From the NCBI RefSeq assembly GCF_002294985.1, contig NZ_NSGE01000007.1, positions 124,001-188,000 of the forward strand: a stretch of 64,000 nt of DNA, written 5' to 3'. The position numbers and the translations under genes were made by a program. This document shows positions 34,995 to 44,347 of the stretch, one piece after another (the stretch's first letter is position 1; each line of letters starts with the position of its first letter). The notes under the pieces were generated by a model, which was given only the letters and a program-made list of their open reading frames with translations, was not told where the DNA came from and made no database searches. The DNA is from Mesorhizobium sp. WSM3862. Its GTDB lineage: Bacteria; Pseudomonadota; Alphaproteobacteria; Rhizobiales; Rhizobiaceae.

Positions 34995-36497
34995 ATGGCA
35001 AAAATCATCGAGACGTCCACCGGCGCATTGGCGCTGACCTTCGACGACGTGCTGTTGCAGCCCGGCCATTCCGAGGTCATGCCCGGCGAGACAGATATCC
35101 GCACCCGCATCGCCACCGACATCGACCTCAACGTGCCGATCCTCTCGGCCGCCATGGACACGGTCACCGAAGCGAGGCTGGCGATCGCCATGGCGCAAGC
35201 CGGCGGCATCGGCGTCATCCACCGCAATTTCTCGCCGGCCGAGCAGGCCGAGCAGGTCAGGCAGGTGAAGAAGTTCGAATCCGGCATGGTGGTCAATCCC
35301 GTTACCATCGGCCCCGACGCCACGCTCGCCGACGCCCTGGCACTGATGCGCGCTCATGGCATTTCCGGCATTCCGGTGGTCGAGAACGGCGGCACCGGCG
35401 GTCATACGGTCGGCCGGCTGGTCGGGATCCTCACCAACCGCGACGTGCGCTTCGCCTCCGATCCGTCGCAGAAGGTCTACGAATTGATGACCCGTGAGAA
35501 CCTGATCACGGTGAAAGAGAATGTCGACCAGGACGAGGCCAAGCGCCTGTTGCACAAGCATCGCATCGAGAAGCTGGTGGTGGTCGACCGCAAGGGCAAT
35601 TGCGTCGGCCTGATCACCGTCAAGGATATCGAGAAGTCGCAGCTCAACCCGCACGCCACCAAGGACGCTCAGGGGCGGCTGCGCGCCGCGGCCGCCACCA
35701 GCGTCGGCGACGACGGCTTCGAGCGCGCCGAGCGCCTGATCGATGCCGGCGTCGACCTTCTGGTCATCGACACCGCGCACGGCCATTCGCAGCGCGTGCT
35801 GGACGCGGTGACGCGGGCGAAGAAGCTCTCCAATTCGGTGCGCATCCTGGCCGGCAACGTGGCCACCGCCGAGGGCACGCAGGCGCTGATCGACGCCGGC
35901 GCCGACGCCGTCAAGGTCGGTATCGGCCCCGGCTCGATCTGCACCACCCGCATCGTCGCCGGCGTCGGCGTGCCGCAGCTGTCGGCGATCATGTCGGCGG
36001 TGGAGACGGCTGAGAAGTCGGGCGTGAGCGTCATCGCCGATGGCGGCATCAAATATTCGGGCGATCTCGCCAAGGCGCTCGCCGCCGGCGCAAGTGCCGC
36101 CATGATCGGCTCGCTGCTTGCCGGCACCGACGAGAGTCCGGGCGAGGTCTATCTGCACCAGGGCCGCTCCTTCAAGGCTTATCGCGGCATGGGTTCGGTC
36201 GGCGCCATGGCGCGTGGCTCGGCCGATCGCTACTTCCAGGCCGAGGTGCGCGACACCTTGAAACTGGTTCCGGAGGGCATTGAAGGCCAGGTTCCCTACA
36301 AAGGACCTGTGGCTGGCGTGCTGCACCAGCTTGCAGGCGGCCTGAAAGCCGCTATGGGTTATGTCGGTGGGCGCGATCTTGCCGAGTTCCGCGAACGCGC
36401 CACCTTTGTGCGCATATCAAACGCCGGACTTCGTGAAAGCCACGCCCATGACGTCACGATCACCCGCGAAAGCCCGAACTATCCGGGCGGACTTTGA
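34995..36497 (+). CDS. guaB: Inosine-5'-monophosphate dehydrogenase
   Basis: A 500-residue cytoplasmic enzyme that oxidises IMP to XMP with NAD+, the committed step of GMP synthesis. The catalytic loop GPGSICTTRIVAGVGVPQ contains the active-site cysteine. The two CBS domains sit between about residues 95 and 215 (GISGIPVVE, LVGILTNRDVRF, IEKLVVVDRKGNCVGLITVKDIE). The flap region has MGSVGAMARGSADRYFQ. ATG 34995 follows AAAGGA. No riboswitch was recognised in the 140-base leader. A membrane-protein gene overlaps its 3' end. Confidence 0.97.
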   Translation: MAKIIETSTGALALTFDDVLLQPGHSEVMPGETDIRTRIATDIDLNVPILSAAMDTVTEARLAIAMAQAGGIGVIHRNFSPAEQAEQVRQVKKFESGMVVNPVTIGPDATLADALALMRAHGISGIPVVENGGTGGHTVGRLVGILTNRDVRFASDPSQKVYELMTRENLITVKENVDQDEAKRLLHKHRIEKLVVVDRKGNCVGLITVKDIEKSQLNPHATKDAQGRLRAAAATSVGDDGFERAERLIDAGVDLLVIDTAHGHSQRVLDAVTRAKKLSNSVRILAGNVATAEGTQALIDAGADAVKVGIGPGSICTTRIVAGVGVPQLSAIMSAVETAEKSGVSVIADGGIKYSGDLAKALAAGASAAMIGSLLAGTDESPGEVYLHQGRSFKAYRGMGSVGAMARGSADRYFQAEVRDTLKLVPEGIEGQVPYKGPVAGVLHQLAGGLKAAMGYVGGRDLAEFRERATFVRISNAGLRESHAHDVTITRESPNYPGGL

Positions 36498-37089
36498 TCA
36501 GGCGGACGAGCGGCCGGATCGCTTGGGGCTATGGCGCAACCTGATCGTCACGGTGTTGCGCCTGTCGCGTCACGCGGCGGCGCTCTCGATTGCGTCCGCG
36601 GCGATCTTCATCGCCATGACGGCGCTCGAGTTCTTTTATTTCCGCCACCTGAGCGGCGGGCTCCCTTCGCTCGACATGCGTGTTACCGGCTTCACGCCGG
36701 ATGAGGGCATGGCATGGCTGACGGCGCTCGGCCGGCGCGGCAGCGAGATCATCATCGTTTGGCATTATCTGACGTTTGATCTGCTCTTCCCGGCGCTGCT
36801 GTCGCTCACCTTGCTCAGCCTGATCCTGGCCTTCGGCAGGCGGCTGAGCACTTTCCGCTCCATGCCCGCGCAATTGAAAGCGCTGTCGGCACTGGTCCTG
36901 GTGTTGCCCTATACGATCGCCGACTACGCGCAGAACTTCGCCGTGGCGCGGCTTTTGTCGGATTTCCAGTCGGCCAATCCCGACTCGCTGGCCTTCGCCT
37001 CGTCGCTGACCGTGACAAAGTTCACGCTTCTGGCGATCCCCTTCGCGGTCGTTGCGGTCCTGGCGCTTGCCGGGCAGCGGCGACGTTAA
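36448..37089 (+). CDS. Four-TM membrane protein of unknown function
   Basis: About 213 residues. A polar N-terminus is followed by four membrane helices (ALSIASAAIFIAMTALEFFYF; FDLLFPALLSLTLLSLILAF; LSALVLVLPYTIADYAQNF; LLAIPFAVVAVLALAG). The loop after TM1 has LDMRVTGFTPDEGMAWLTALG. The start is uncertain: ATG 36448 lies inside guaB in another frame and gives a 50-base overlap; a later start is possible. Followed after 14 bases by a MAPEG gene, so the three may be one unit. Confidence 0.65.
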   Translation: MTSRSPAKARTIRADFDQADERPDRLGLWRNLIVTVLRLSRHAAALSIASAAIFIAMTALEFFYFRHLSGGLPSLDMRVTGFTPDEGMAWLTALGRRGSEIIIVWHYLTFDLLFPALLSLTLLSLILAFGRRLSTFRSMPAQLKALSALVLVLPYTIADYAQNFAVARLLSDFQSANPDSLAFASSLTVTKFTLLAIPFAVVAVLALAGQRRR

Positions 37090-37103
37090 ACAGTAGGGGC
37101 AAG

Positions 37104-37523
37104 ATGAACCAGACCGCCATCTTCTGGCCGATGCTGGCGCAGGTGCTGCTGGTCTACATCGTCTATCTGGTGATGCTGAAGCGGCGTTATCTTGCCGTGA
37201 AGTCCGGCGAGGCCAAGATCAGCCAGTACAAGGTCCGCTCGACCGAGCCGGCCTCAAGCGTTACCGTCGCCAACAACCTCATCAACCAGTTCGAGCTGCC
37301 GGTCCTCTTTCACGTGCTATGCTTGGCGCTGTTCGTTACCAATGGCGTGAATTACCTGACGCTGACGCTGGTGTGGCTCTTCGTCGTGACGCGCTATGTG
37401 CATTCCTGGGTGCATCTCACCAGAAACTATCTGCTGCACCGCAGCCGCGCCTTCTTCCTCGGCGCGGGCATTCTTCTCGTCGCCTGGATCTGGTTCGCGC
37501 TGCACCTGCTTGGGGCGGTGTAG
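37104..37523 (+). CDS. MAPEG family membrane protein
   Basis: 139 residues with four membrane helices in the MAPEG (membrane-associated eicosanoid/glutathione metabolism) pattern. The loop ANNLINQFELPVLFHVLCLAL is followed by VTRYVHSWVHLTRNYLLHRSRAFF. Bacterial members are of uncertain function; some have glutathione transferase or peroxidase activity. ATG 37104 follows GGGGCAAG. Confidence 0.82.
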   Translation: MNQTAIFWPMLAQVLLVYIVYLVMLKRRYLAVKSGEAKISQYKVRSTEPASSVTVANNLINQFELPVLFHVLCLALFVTNGVNYLTLTLVWLFVVTRYVHSWVHLTRNYLLHRSRAFFLGAGILLVAWIWFALHLLGAV

Positions 37524-37628
37524 ATTGATGCTTGTCGCTCAGAAGTGTGCGCGGTTCTGGGACAACGACACGCCATCAACTCAAGTATTTGAAGCACGTT
37601 GCCGGAAACCGTTTCAGCGCGACGCGCT

Positions 37629-38780
37629 TTAGAGGTCGAACACCGCTATCCTGCGCTTGTCGAACTTGATGCCGATCTCGCCGCGCACCAGTCTAAGCGC
37701 CTGCTCGCCGAACACGGCACGCCGCCAGCCTTGCAGCGCCGGCACGTCGGCGGCATCACCCTCGGCGGCGATGCGGTCGATGTCGTCGCTCGAGGCGAGC
37801 ACCTTGGAGGCGACTCCTTCCTTCTCGGCGACGATCCTGAGCAGCACCTTGAGCAGTTCCGCCGCCGCGCTCGAGCCCTCCGGCGGCTGGAACGTCTTCG
37901 GCAGTTTGGGCATCGCTTCCTTCGGAAGGGAAAGGGCGGTGTTGACGGCGCTGAGCAGCGCGGTTGCCGTCGCCGAACGCTCCCAGCCCTTCGGCGTCGT
38001 CCGCAGCCGCCCCAATGCGGTCGCGTCGCGCGGCGCCTGTTGCGCGATTTCGTAGATCGCATCGTCCTTGAGCACGCGGCCGCGCGGCACGTCGCGCTCG
38101 CGCGCCTCGCGTTCGCGCCATGCCGCCACCGCCTGCACGATCGCCAGCTCCTGCGGCTTGCGCAGCCGCATCTTCAGCCGCTTCCAGGCATCCTCCGGAT
38201 GCGGATCGTAGGTCTGGCGCGAGGTGAGGACGTCCATCTCCTCGTTGAGCCAGTGGGCGCGGTCCTCGCGCCTCAGCTCGGCGCTGAGGTGCTCATATAC
38301 CTTGATCAGGTGGGTGACGTCGGCGAGCGCGTATTCGAGTTGCTTGTCGGAGAGCGGCCGGTGCCGCCAGTCGGTGAAGCGCGAGGATTTGTCGAGCCGC
38401 GCGCCGGTGATGCGCTGCACCAGCTGATCGTAGGAGACGCTGTCGCCGAAGCCGCAGACCATGGCCGCCACCTGCGTGTCGAACACCGGATGCGGCACCA
38501 GATCGCCCAGATGAACGATGATTTCGATGTCCTGGCGTGCGGCGTGAAAAACCTTGACCACCGCTTCGTTGGCCATCAGCCGGAAGAAGGGTTTGAGGTC
38601 GATGTCGGGCGAAAGCGGATCGATCAGCGCCGTCACGCCCGGCGCGGCCATCTGGATGAGGCAGAGGATCGGCCAGAAGGTCGTTTCGCGGATGAATTCG
38701 GTATCGACGGTTACGAATTCGGACTTTTCGAACGCCGCGATGACGCTCTCGAGTTCTTTCTGGGTGGTGATGACGTGCAT
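37629..38780 (-). CDS. rnd: Ribonuclease D
   Basis: A 383-residue 3'-5' exoribonuclease for tRNA 3'-end maturation. The DEDD residues are visible: VTVDTEFIRE (Exo I), HAARQDIEIIVHLGD (Exo II) and YALADVTHLIKVYEHL (Exo III, Y and D). HRDC domains fill the C-terminal half (QELAIVQAVAAWREREARERDVPRGRVLKDDAI). ATG 38780 is preferred over the TTG just before it. Convergent with the upstream MAPEG gene. Confidence 0.95.
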   Translation of the reverse strand: MHVITTQKELESVIAAFEKSEFVTVDTEFIRETTFWPILCLIQMAAPGVTALIDPLSPDIDLKPFFRLMANEAVVKVFHAARQDIEIIVHLGDLVPHPVFDTQVAAMVCGFGDSVSYDQLVQRITGARLDKSSRFTDWRHRPLSDKQLEYALADVTHLIKVYEHLSAELRREDRAHWLNEEMDVLTSRQTYDPHPEDAWKRLKMRLRKPQELAIVQAVAAWREREARERDVPRGRVLKDDAIYEIAQQAPRDATALGRLRTTPKGWERSATATALLSAVNTALSLPKEAMPKLPKTFQPPEGSSAAAELLKVLLRIVAEKEGVASKVLASSDDIDRIAAEGDAADVPALQGWRRAVFGEQALRLVRGEIGIKFDKRRIAVFDL

Positions 38781-38849
38781 CAATTCGCTTTTGGCATCAT
38801 ATCAGGCCTCTTTCAATTTCAGTCGCAAGCGCTTTCGTCAAGCCGCAGT

Positions 38850-38953
38850 TAGAGCAATTCCAGGAAAAGTGACGAACGGTTTTCCGTCCGGAATTGCGTA
38901 AAAACAAAGAGATAGAGAGGTTCGGCGTTTCCGCGAAACGCTGAAACGCTCTA
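38850..38953. repeat. Interspersed repeat with TAGAGC/GCTCTA ends
   Basis: A 104-base element bounded by the inverted ends TAGAGC (38850-38855) and GCTCTA (38948-38953). It contains an inner IR (CAATTCC and GGAATTG), then AACGGTTTTCCGT and a second hairpin, GGCGTTTC-CGC-GAAACGC. This composition is typical of elements scattered in Mesorhizobium-type genomes. Its right end supplies the TAG stop of the adjacent MFS gene. Confidence 0.6.
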
Positions 38954-40189
38954 GTCCTGCTTGTCTGAATCGCCGCCCCGCCGCGCCAGCCGCGCGAACA
39001 GCGTCGACGTGCGCAAAAGCGCGGTGAAGCGGCTGCGGCTGCCGGCCGGCACACCCGACCGCACCTGCATGCGGTAGAGGATCACGATGATGAGAACGGC
39101 ATAGACGACGGCGTTGAAAACGAACAGCGCGCTCGGCCCGAAATGTTGCATCACCGCCGAGGCCGCAATCGGACCGCCGATCGCGCCGAAGGAGTAGAAC
39201 AGCATCAACGCCGCGTTGATCAGCACGAACTCACCTTTGCCGGCGCGGTCGTTGGCATGCGCGGCCGATAGTGAATAGAGCGGCATGGCGAAGCTGCCGA
39301 AGATGAAAACGATGATGAAGTTGAGGAACGGGTCGGCGCGCGCCACGAAGGCCAGCGCCAGCGCAGCAAGCAATGCGCAGCACGTCGTCGCCAATAGCAC
39401 CGAGCGGCGGTCTCGGCGGTCGGAGAGATAGCCAAGCGGATATTGGATGAGAGCGCCTCCAAAAATGCCGACGCTGACGAAGGTCACGACATCGGCAACC
39501 GACATGCCGATCTCCTCGGCATAGACCGGCGACAGCGTGCGAAAGGCGCTGTTTGTGAGGCCGACGGCGATGCAGCCGATCGAGCCGAGCGGGGAGATCC
39601 GCCAGACGCGCGGCAGGTCGAGCTTGACGTCTTCCGGCGGCGCCGGGTTCGAGCGGTCCCCGAGCGAGACCGGCACCAACGAAAAGGTGATCATCATCGA
39701 CATGACGGCGAAGATGGCGAAGCCGCCGGCGCCGAAGATCGGAATCAGGAATTGCGCGCCGGTAACCGAGCCGATGTCGACCATGCGATATATGGCGAGC
39801 ACCCGGGCGCGGTCCTTGTTGCCGACGCCGGAATTCAGCCAGGCTTCCATGACGGTGAACAGGCCGGCGAAGCAGAAGCCGCCGGCAAAGCGCACCGCGC
39901 ACCACATGACGGGGTCGATGACGAGCACCAGAAGCAGCGTGCCGACCGAGGCGATCGCGGCCAGCGCGGCAAAAGTCCGGACGTGGCCGACCGCCTTCAG
40001 GATACGCGTGACGGCCAGGCAGCCGAGCAGGAAACCGGCGAAATAGAACGTGCCCATCAGGCCGATATCGGAAGCGGAAAAGCCTTCCTGCGCCCCGCGC
40101 AAGGCAATCAGCGTTCCCTGCAGCCCATTGCCGCCAAGCAGGATGCCTGCGGCAATCAGGAGCGGAATAAGCGGACGGATGGACGACAT
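38951..40189 (-). CDS. MFS transporter (12 TM, YcaD-like)
   Basis: A 412-residue permease. The motif-A region is YPLGYLSDRRDRRSVLLATTC between TM8 and TM9, and the first half has a GTFYFAGFLLGC-type TM2. The layout resembles YcaD-like MFS proteins of unknown substrate. The stop codon coincides with the end of the repeat at 38850-38953. The end of the next MFS gene lies 13 bases upstream on the same strand. Confidence 0.85.
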   Translation of the reverse strand: MSSIRPLIPLLIAAGILLGGNGLQGTLIALRGAQEGFSASDIGLMGTFYFAGFLLGCLAVTRILKAVGHVRTFAALAAIASVGTLLLVLVIDPVMWCAVRFAGGFCFAGLFTVMEAWLNSGVGNKDRARVLAIYRMVDIGSVTGAQFLIPIFGAGGFAIFAVMSMMITFSLVPVSLGDRSNPAPPEDVKLDLPRVWRISPLGSIGCIAVGLTNSAFRTLSPVYAEEIGMSVADVVTFVSVGIFGGALIQYPLGYLSDRRDRRSVLLATTCCALLAALALAFVARADPFLNFIIVFIFGSFAMPLYSLSAAHANDRAGKGEFVLINAALMLFYSFGAIGGPIAASAVMQHFGPSALFVFNAVVYAVLIIVILYRMQVRSGVPAGSRSRFTALLRTSTLFARLARRGGDSDKQD

Positions 40190-40202
40190 TAAAGAGAGGC
40201 AA

Positions 40203-41552
40203 TCACGGATCTGTGACCTCTTCTTGGACCATAGATCCTGTCAACGCCAGCGGCAAATGCAACTTCACATCCTTGCACCCGGCCGAGGAGATGGGCTGCC
40301 AATCGGGGTAGGGGTGTCCTAAGCCTTGCCGGCCCGTATTTTCTATCTCCAGCTCGACCGTAGCAGGTGTCTCGCCCGGAAACGCATGGATGTTCTCCGC
40401 GGCCGGCCTCCGGCCAAGTGAACCTACCGTCAGCAGGCTGAGCACGATGAAGGGGATGCCGATGCCATAGGCGGAGCGGATGCCCCAATGGTCCGATACG
40501 AAGCCGAGCAGCGGCGGGCCGAGCAGGAAAGCGATGAAGGAAATCTGCGAGAGCGCCGCGACGTTGATCGCCGCCGGGCGATCCGTCCGTTGCGCGGCGG
40601 CGGAGATCGCCAGCGGGAAGAGGGCGCTGCTGCCGATGCCCAACAGGGCAAAGCCAAGCATCGAAACGGCCGGCAGCGGCGAGAAGAAGACGATGAGCAC
40701 GCCGGCCGCCATCGCTGCCAAGAGCACGCGCGCGACCCCGCTTGGCGAGTGGCGGTCGACGAAGGAGTCGGCGAAAAAGCGTGTGGTTGCCTGCGAGAGG
40801 GCAAACAGCGCCACCGTCAATCCGGCGACGAAGGGGCCGGAGTCGAAGACGGTGCGCATGTAGATCGCCGACCAGTCGATGCTGGCGCCTTCGAGGAGCA
40901 TCGCCGAAAGCGTCACGGCGACCAGGACCAGGATCGGCAATGTCGGCCGCGCGAACATCGGCGCCTTGTCGCCGGAGTTGGCGAAGCGGGCGGGCGCCGG
41001 CTCGAAGCCGCCGAGAAACAGAGCCGTTGCAATGGTCACCATCGGCACCACCAGCGCCAGATGCAACTGCGGCGACAGGCCGAGATGCGCCATGGCGCCG
41101 CCGAACAGCCCGGCGCCGAAGAAGCCCGCGCTCCAGAAGGAGTGCGCCCGGTTCATGATTCGGCGCTTGAGCAGGAACTCCGTCCGGTCGGCCTCGACAT
41201 TGAGGATGATCTCGACGCTGCCGATCATCAGACCGACCGGCAGCAGCATCAGGAACAGCCCAAGCGGCCCCGGCGCGTGCACCGCGACCGAATAGGCGAG
41301 CGCCAGAAGCGGGACGAGCCAGAGCAGCGCGCGCCGAAAGCCGACACGCTCAAGGACGGGCGTCGCGAGCGTCAATGCGGTCAAAGTGCCGATCGGCGTC
41401 CCGATTAGGCTGAGCCCCAGCGTGCCGTCCTCGATCGCCATGGCGTGCTTGATGTCCGGCAAGCGCAGAAAAATGTTGCCCATCGCGAAGGAGTAGATCG
41501 CGAAACCGGCATAGACGCGATGCTGAGGGGCGAGTTTCAAGCCAAAGGTCAT
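40203..41552 (-). CDS. MFS permease, possible sugar transporter
   Basis: A 449-residue twelve-segment permease (FAIYSFAMGNIFLRLPDIKHAM, TRFFADSFVDRHSPSGVARVLLA). A long polar C-terminal tail of about 60 residues (from GRRPAAENIHAFPGE) is unusual for the family. ATG 41552 has a GGAAA site and lies 97 bases from the divergent DeoR-type regulator, whose palindrome sits between them. That arrangement suggests a regulated sugar or sugar-derivative importer. The following MFS gene is 13 bases away. Confidence 0.85.
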   Translation of the reverse strand: MTFGLKLAPQHRVYAGFAIYSFAMGNIFLRLPDIKHAMAIEDGTLGLSLIGTPIGTLTALTLATPVLERVGFRRALLWLVPLLALAYSVAVHAPGPLGLFLMLLPVGLMIGSVEIILNVEADRTEFLLKRRIMNRAHSFWSAGFFGAGLFGGAMAHLGLSPQLHLALVVPMVTIATALFLGGFEPAPARFANSGDKAPMFARPTLPILVLVAVTLSAMLLEGASIDWSAIYMRTVFDSGPFVAGLTVALFALSQATTRFFADSFVDRHSPSGVARVLLAAMAAGVLIVFFSPLPAVSMLGFALLGIGSSALFPLAISAAAQRTDRPAAINVAALSQISFIAFLLGPPLLGFVSDHWGIRSAYGIGIPFIVLSLLTVGSLGRRPAAENIHAFPGETPATVELEIENTGRQGLGHPYPDWQPISSAGCKDVKLHLPLALTGSMVQEEVTDP

Positions 41553-41593
41553 TGCGACTTTCCATCGGGGAAGGGCGGACGGCACTGCGCATT

Positions 41594-41624
41594 TTCTTGC
41601 ATGAACACGCAAAACATGCAAGAA
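41594..41624. promoter_or_regulatory. Operator-like inverted repeat between the MFS and DeoR genes
   Basis: TTCTTGCATG (41594-41603) and CATGCAAGAA (41615-41624) are perfect reverse complements with an 11-base spacer. A further ACATGCAC half-site follows at 41624-41631. Likely bound by the DeoR-type regulator. Confidence 0.65.
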
Positions 41625-41649
41625 CATGCACAAAGAAATAGGATCGTGC

Positions 41650-42408
41650 ATGCTCACCGATGAACGGTATCAATTTATTCGCGACCGGCTGGCAGCGGAA
41701 GGCAAGGTCCTGGCTGGCGAGCTCGCCAGCCGCTTCGGCGTTTCGGAAGACACGGTTCGCCGCGATCTGCGGGAACTGGCCAAGGCCGGGCAGTTGCGTC
41801 GCGTGTATGGCGGTGCGGTAGCGCCGGCGCCTTTCGCAGCGGCAACGATCAGCGAGCGCGCTCGCCACGCCCCTGAGGAGAAGCTACGCCTTGCGAAGGC
41901 CGCAGTCGGTATGCTGAGATCCGGACAGGCCCTGTTCATTGACGGCGGTACAACCAACGAAGCGATCGCCAGGGCCATCCCGCGCGATATCGAGCTGACG
42001 GTCGCTACCAATTCGCTGGGCGTCGCATCGGCACTCGCCGATCTGCCCCTGGTCGAGCTGATTGTGCTGGGCGGCCGGTATGTCCGCGACCTCGGCACCT
42101 GCGTAGGCGGCGATACGCTGGCCGCCGTGGCGCAGCTTGGCGCCGATATGTTCTTCCTTGGCTCCTGCGGCCTCGATGCCTCGCGTGGCGTCACCGCCTT
42201 CGATTCGGCGGAAGCGGAGGTCAAGCGCGCTATGGCCAGGAATAGCGCCGGCATCGTGATCGTCGTCACCAACGACAAGCTCGCCACCGCGGCGCCTTAT
42301 CGCGTCGCCGCGCCCGACGCGATAAGCCATCTGGTGGTGGACAAGACGGCGCCTTCAGCCATCCTTGCCGATTTCGAGCGCCTGGGTGCCGAAATCCACT
42401 TTGCCTGA
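41650..42408 (+). CDS. DeoR/GlpR family transcriptional regulator
   Basis: 252 residues. The N-terminal DeoR helix-turn-helix (LAGELASRFGVSEDTVRRDLRELAKAGQLRRVYGGAV) is followed by a DeoRC sugar-phosphate sensing domain (ALFIDGGTTNEAIARAI, ELTVATNSLGVASAL, LGGRYVRDLGTCVGG, IVVTNDKLAT). It is expected to repress a carbohydrate locus, plausibly the divergent MFS permease. ATG 41650 gives the family-typical start MLTDERYQFI. Confidence 0.93.
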   Translation: MLTDERYQFIRDRLAAEGKVLAGELASRFGVSEDTVRRDLRELAKAGQLRRVYGGAVAPAPFAAATISERARHAPEEKLRLAKAAVGMLRSGQALFIDGGTTNEAIARAIPRDIELTVATNSLGVASALADLPLVELIVLGGRYVRDLGTCVGGDTLAAVAQLGADMFFLGSCGLDASRGVTAFDSAEAEVKRAMARNSAGIVIVVTNDKLATAAPYRVAAPDAISHLVVDKTAPSAILADFERLGAEIHFA

Positions 42409-42526
42409 CCTGGGGCACCGCGCCTGCGTGTGACCGCTTGCCTTGACAAAGCCGGCCTCTCATGCGCTTTTCGCGCCAATTTTCGAGCCGGGCTTTAGCC
42501 CGCAATTCCGGACTCCACCAATGACA

Positions 42527-44314
42527 ATGCATCGTTACCGCAGCCACACCTGTGCCCAATTGAGAAAGACCGACGTCGGCAATTCGGTCCGCCTGTCCGG
42601 CTGGGTACATCGCGTGCGCGACCATGGCGGGCTGCTGTTCATCGACCTGCGTGACCATTACGGCCTGACCCAGATCGTCGCCGATCCGGACTCGCCGGCC
42701 TTCAAGGTCGCCGAGACGGTGCGCGGCGAATGGGTGATCCGCGTCGACGGCGAGGTCAAGGCTCGCCTGCCGGAGACCGTCAACGCCAATTTGCCGACTG
42801 GCGAGATCGAGATTTTCGCGCGCGAGATCGAAGTGCTGTCGGCGGCCAAGGAGCTGCCGCTGCCGGTGTTCGGCGAGCCTGAATACCCCGAGGACATCCG
42901 CCTGAAATACCGCTTCCTCGACCTGCGCCGCGAGACGCTGCACAGGAACATTGTTGCGCGCACCAAGATCATCGCCGAGATGCGCAAGCGCATGGGCGAG
43001 GTCGGTTTCACCGAGTTCTCGACGCCGATCCTGACCGCGTCGTCGCCGGAAGGCGCGCGCGACTTCCTGGTGCCGTCGCGCATCCATCCCGGCACCTTCT
43101 ATGCCCTGCCGCAGGCGCCGCAGCAGTACAAGCAGCTGATCATGGTCTCGGGCTTCGACCGCTACTTCCAGATCGCGCCCTGCTTCCGTGACGAGGATCC
43201 GCGCGCCGACCGCCTGCCCGGCGAGTTCTACCAGCTCGACCTCGAGATGAGCTTCGTCGAGCAGGACGACGTGCTCTCCACCATGGAGCCGGTGCTTCGC
43301 GGCGTCTTCGAGACCTTTGCCGCCGGCAAGCCGGTGACTCAGCAATTCCGCCGCATTCCCTTCGACGAAGCGATGCGGACCTACGGCACCGACAAGCCGG
43401 ACCTGCGCAACCCGATCGAGATGCAGGCGGTCTCGGATCATTTCCGCGATTCCGGCTTCAAAGTCTTCGCCAACATCCTGGCCAACGATCCGAAGGCGGA
43501 AGTCTGGGCTATCCCCGCCAAGACCGGCGGCAGCCGCGCCTTCTGCGATCGCATGAACTCCTGGGCGCAGGGCGAGGGCCAGCCGGGTCTCGGCTACATC
43601 TTCTGGCGCAAGGAGGGCGACAAGCTCGAAGGCGCCGGACCGATCGCCAAGAACATCGGTGAGGAACGCACCGAGGCGGTGCGCCAGCAGCTTGGCCTTG
43701 CCGATGGCGACGCCGCCTTCTTCGTTGCCGGCGACCCGAAGAAGTTCGTTTCCTTCGCGGGCGCCGCGCGCACCCGCGCCGGCGAGGAATTGAACCTCGT
43801 CGACCGCGATCGCTTCGAGCTCTGCTGGATCGTCGACTTTCCGTTCTTCGAATGGAACGAGGACGAGAAGAAGATCGACTTCGCCCACAATCCGTTCTCC
43901 ATGCCGCAGGGCGGCATCGACGCGCTCGGCGGTCAGGAGCCGCTGGGCATCAAGGCGTTCCAATACGACATGGTCTGCAACGGTTTCGAGATCGCATCCG
44001 GCGGCATCCGCAACCACCTGCCGGAGACCATGGTCAAGGCCTTCGAGATGGTCGGCCTCGATCGCCAGACGGTCGAGGAGCGCTTCGGCGGCCTCTACCG
44101 CGCCTTCCAGTACGGCGCGCCGCCGCATGGCGGCATGGCGGCCGGCATCGACCGCATCGTGATGCTTTTGGTCGGCGCCAAGAACCTGCGCGAGGTCACC
44201 ATGTTCCCGATGAACCAGCAGGCCTATGACCTGCTGATGAACGCGCCTTCGGAGGCCACCCCGCAGCAGCTTCGGGAGCTGTCGCTGCGCGTCGCCGTCG
44301 CGAAGAAGGACTGA
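42527..44314 (+). CDS. aspS: Aspartate-tRNA ligase
   Basis: A 595-residue bacterial-type class II synthetase. It has an OB-fold anticodon domain (VRLSGWVHRVRDHGGLLFIDLRD), motif 2 (FDRYFQIAPCFRDEDPRADR), the GAD insertion domain (about residues 290-420) and motif 3 (GGMAAGIDRIVMLL). It charges tRNA-Asp; many alphaproteobacterial forms are non-discriminating and also load tRNA-Asn. ATG 42527 gives the usual MHRYRSHTC start; another ATG lies two codons upstream. Confidence 0.96.
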   Translation: MHRYRSHTCAQLRKTDVGNSVRLSGWVHRVRDHGGLLFIDLRDHYGLTQIVADPDSPAFKVAETVRGEWVIRVDGEVKARLPETVNANLPTGEIEIFAREIEVLSAAKELPLPVFGEPEYPEDIRLKYRFLDLRRETLHRNIVARTKIIAEMRKRMGEVGFTEFSTPILTASSPEGARDFLVPSRIHPGTFYALPQAPQQYKQLIMVSGFDRYFQIAPCFRDEDPRADRLPGEFYQLDLEMSFVEQDDVLSTMEPVLRGVFETFAAGKPVTQQFRRIPFDEAMRTYGTDKPDLRNPIEMQAVSDHFRDSGFKVFANILANDPKAEVWAIPAKTGGSRAFCDRMNSWAQGEGQPGLGYIFWRKEGDKLEGAGPIAKNIGEERTEAVRQQLGLADGDAAFFVAGDPKKFVSFAGAARTRAGEELNLVDRDRFELCWIVDFPFFEWNEDEKKIDFAHNPFSMPQGGIDALGGQEPLGIKAFQYDMVCNGFEIASGGIRNHLPETMVKAFEMVGLDRQTVEERFGGLYRAFQYGAPPHGGMAAGIDRIVMLLVGAKNLREVTMFPMNQQAYDLLMNAPSEATPQQLRELSLRVAVAKKD

Positions 44315-44347
44315 CGCGGGGACTCATCCTGAATCGATGGTAGCCCC

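Noticed and set aside
37629..38780. Plus-strand 417-codon frame over rnd
   Set aside because: Shadow of the DEDD exonuclease gene; no protein-like motifs.
42266..44128. 620-codon open frame on the strand opposite aspS
   Set aside because: It mirrors aspS exactly, has no ribosome site and its residues are biased toward Ala/Arg/Val/Leu/Asp as expected for the antisense of a high-GC gene.
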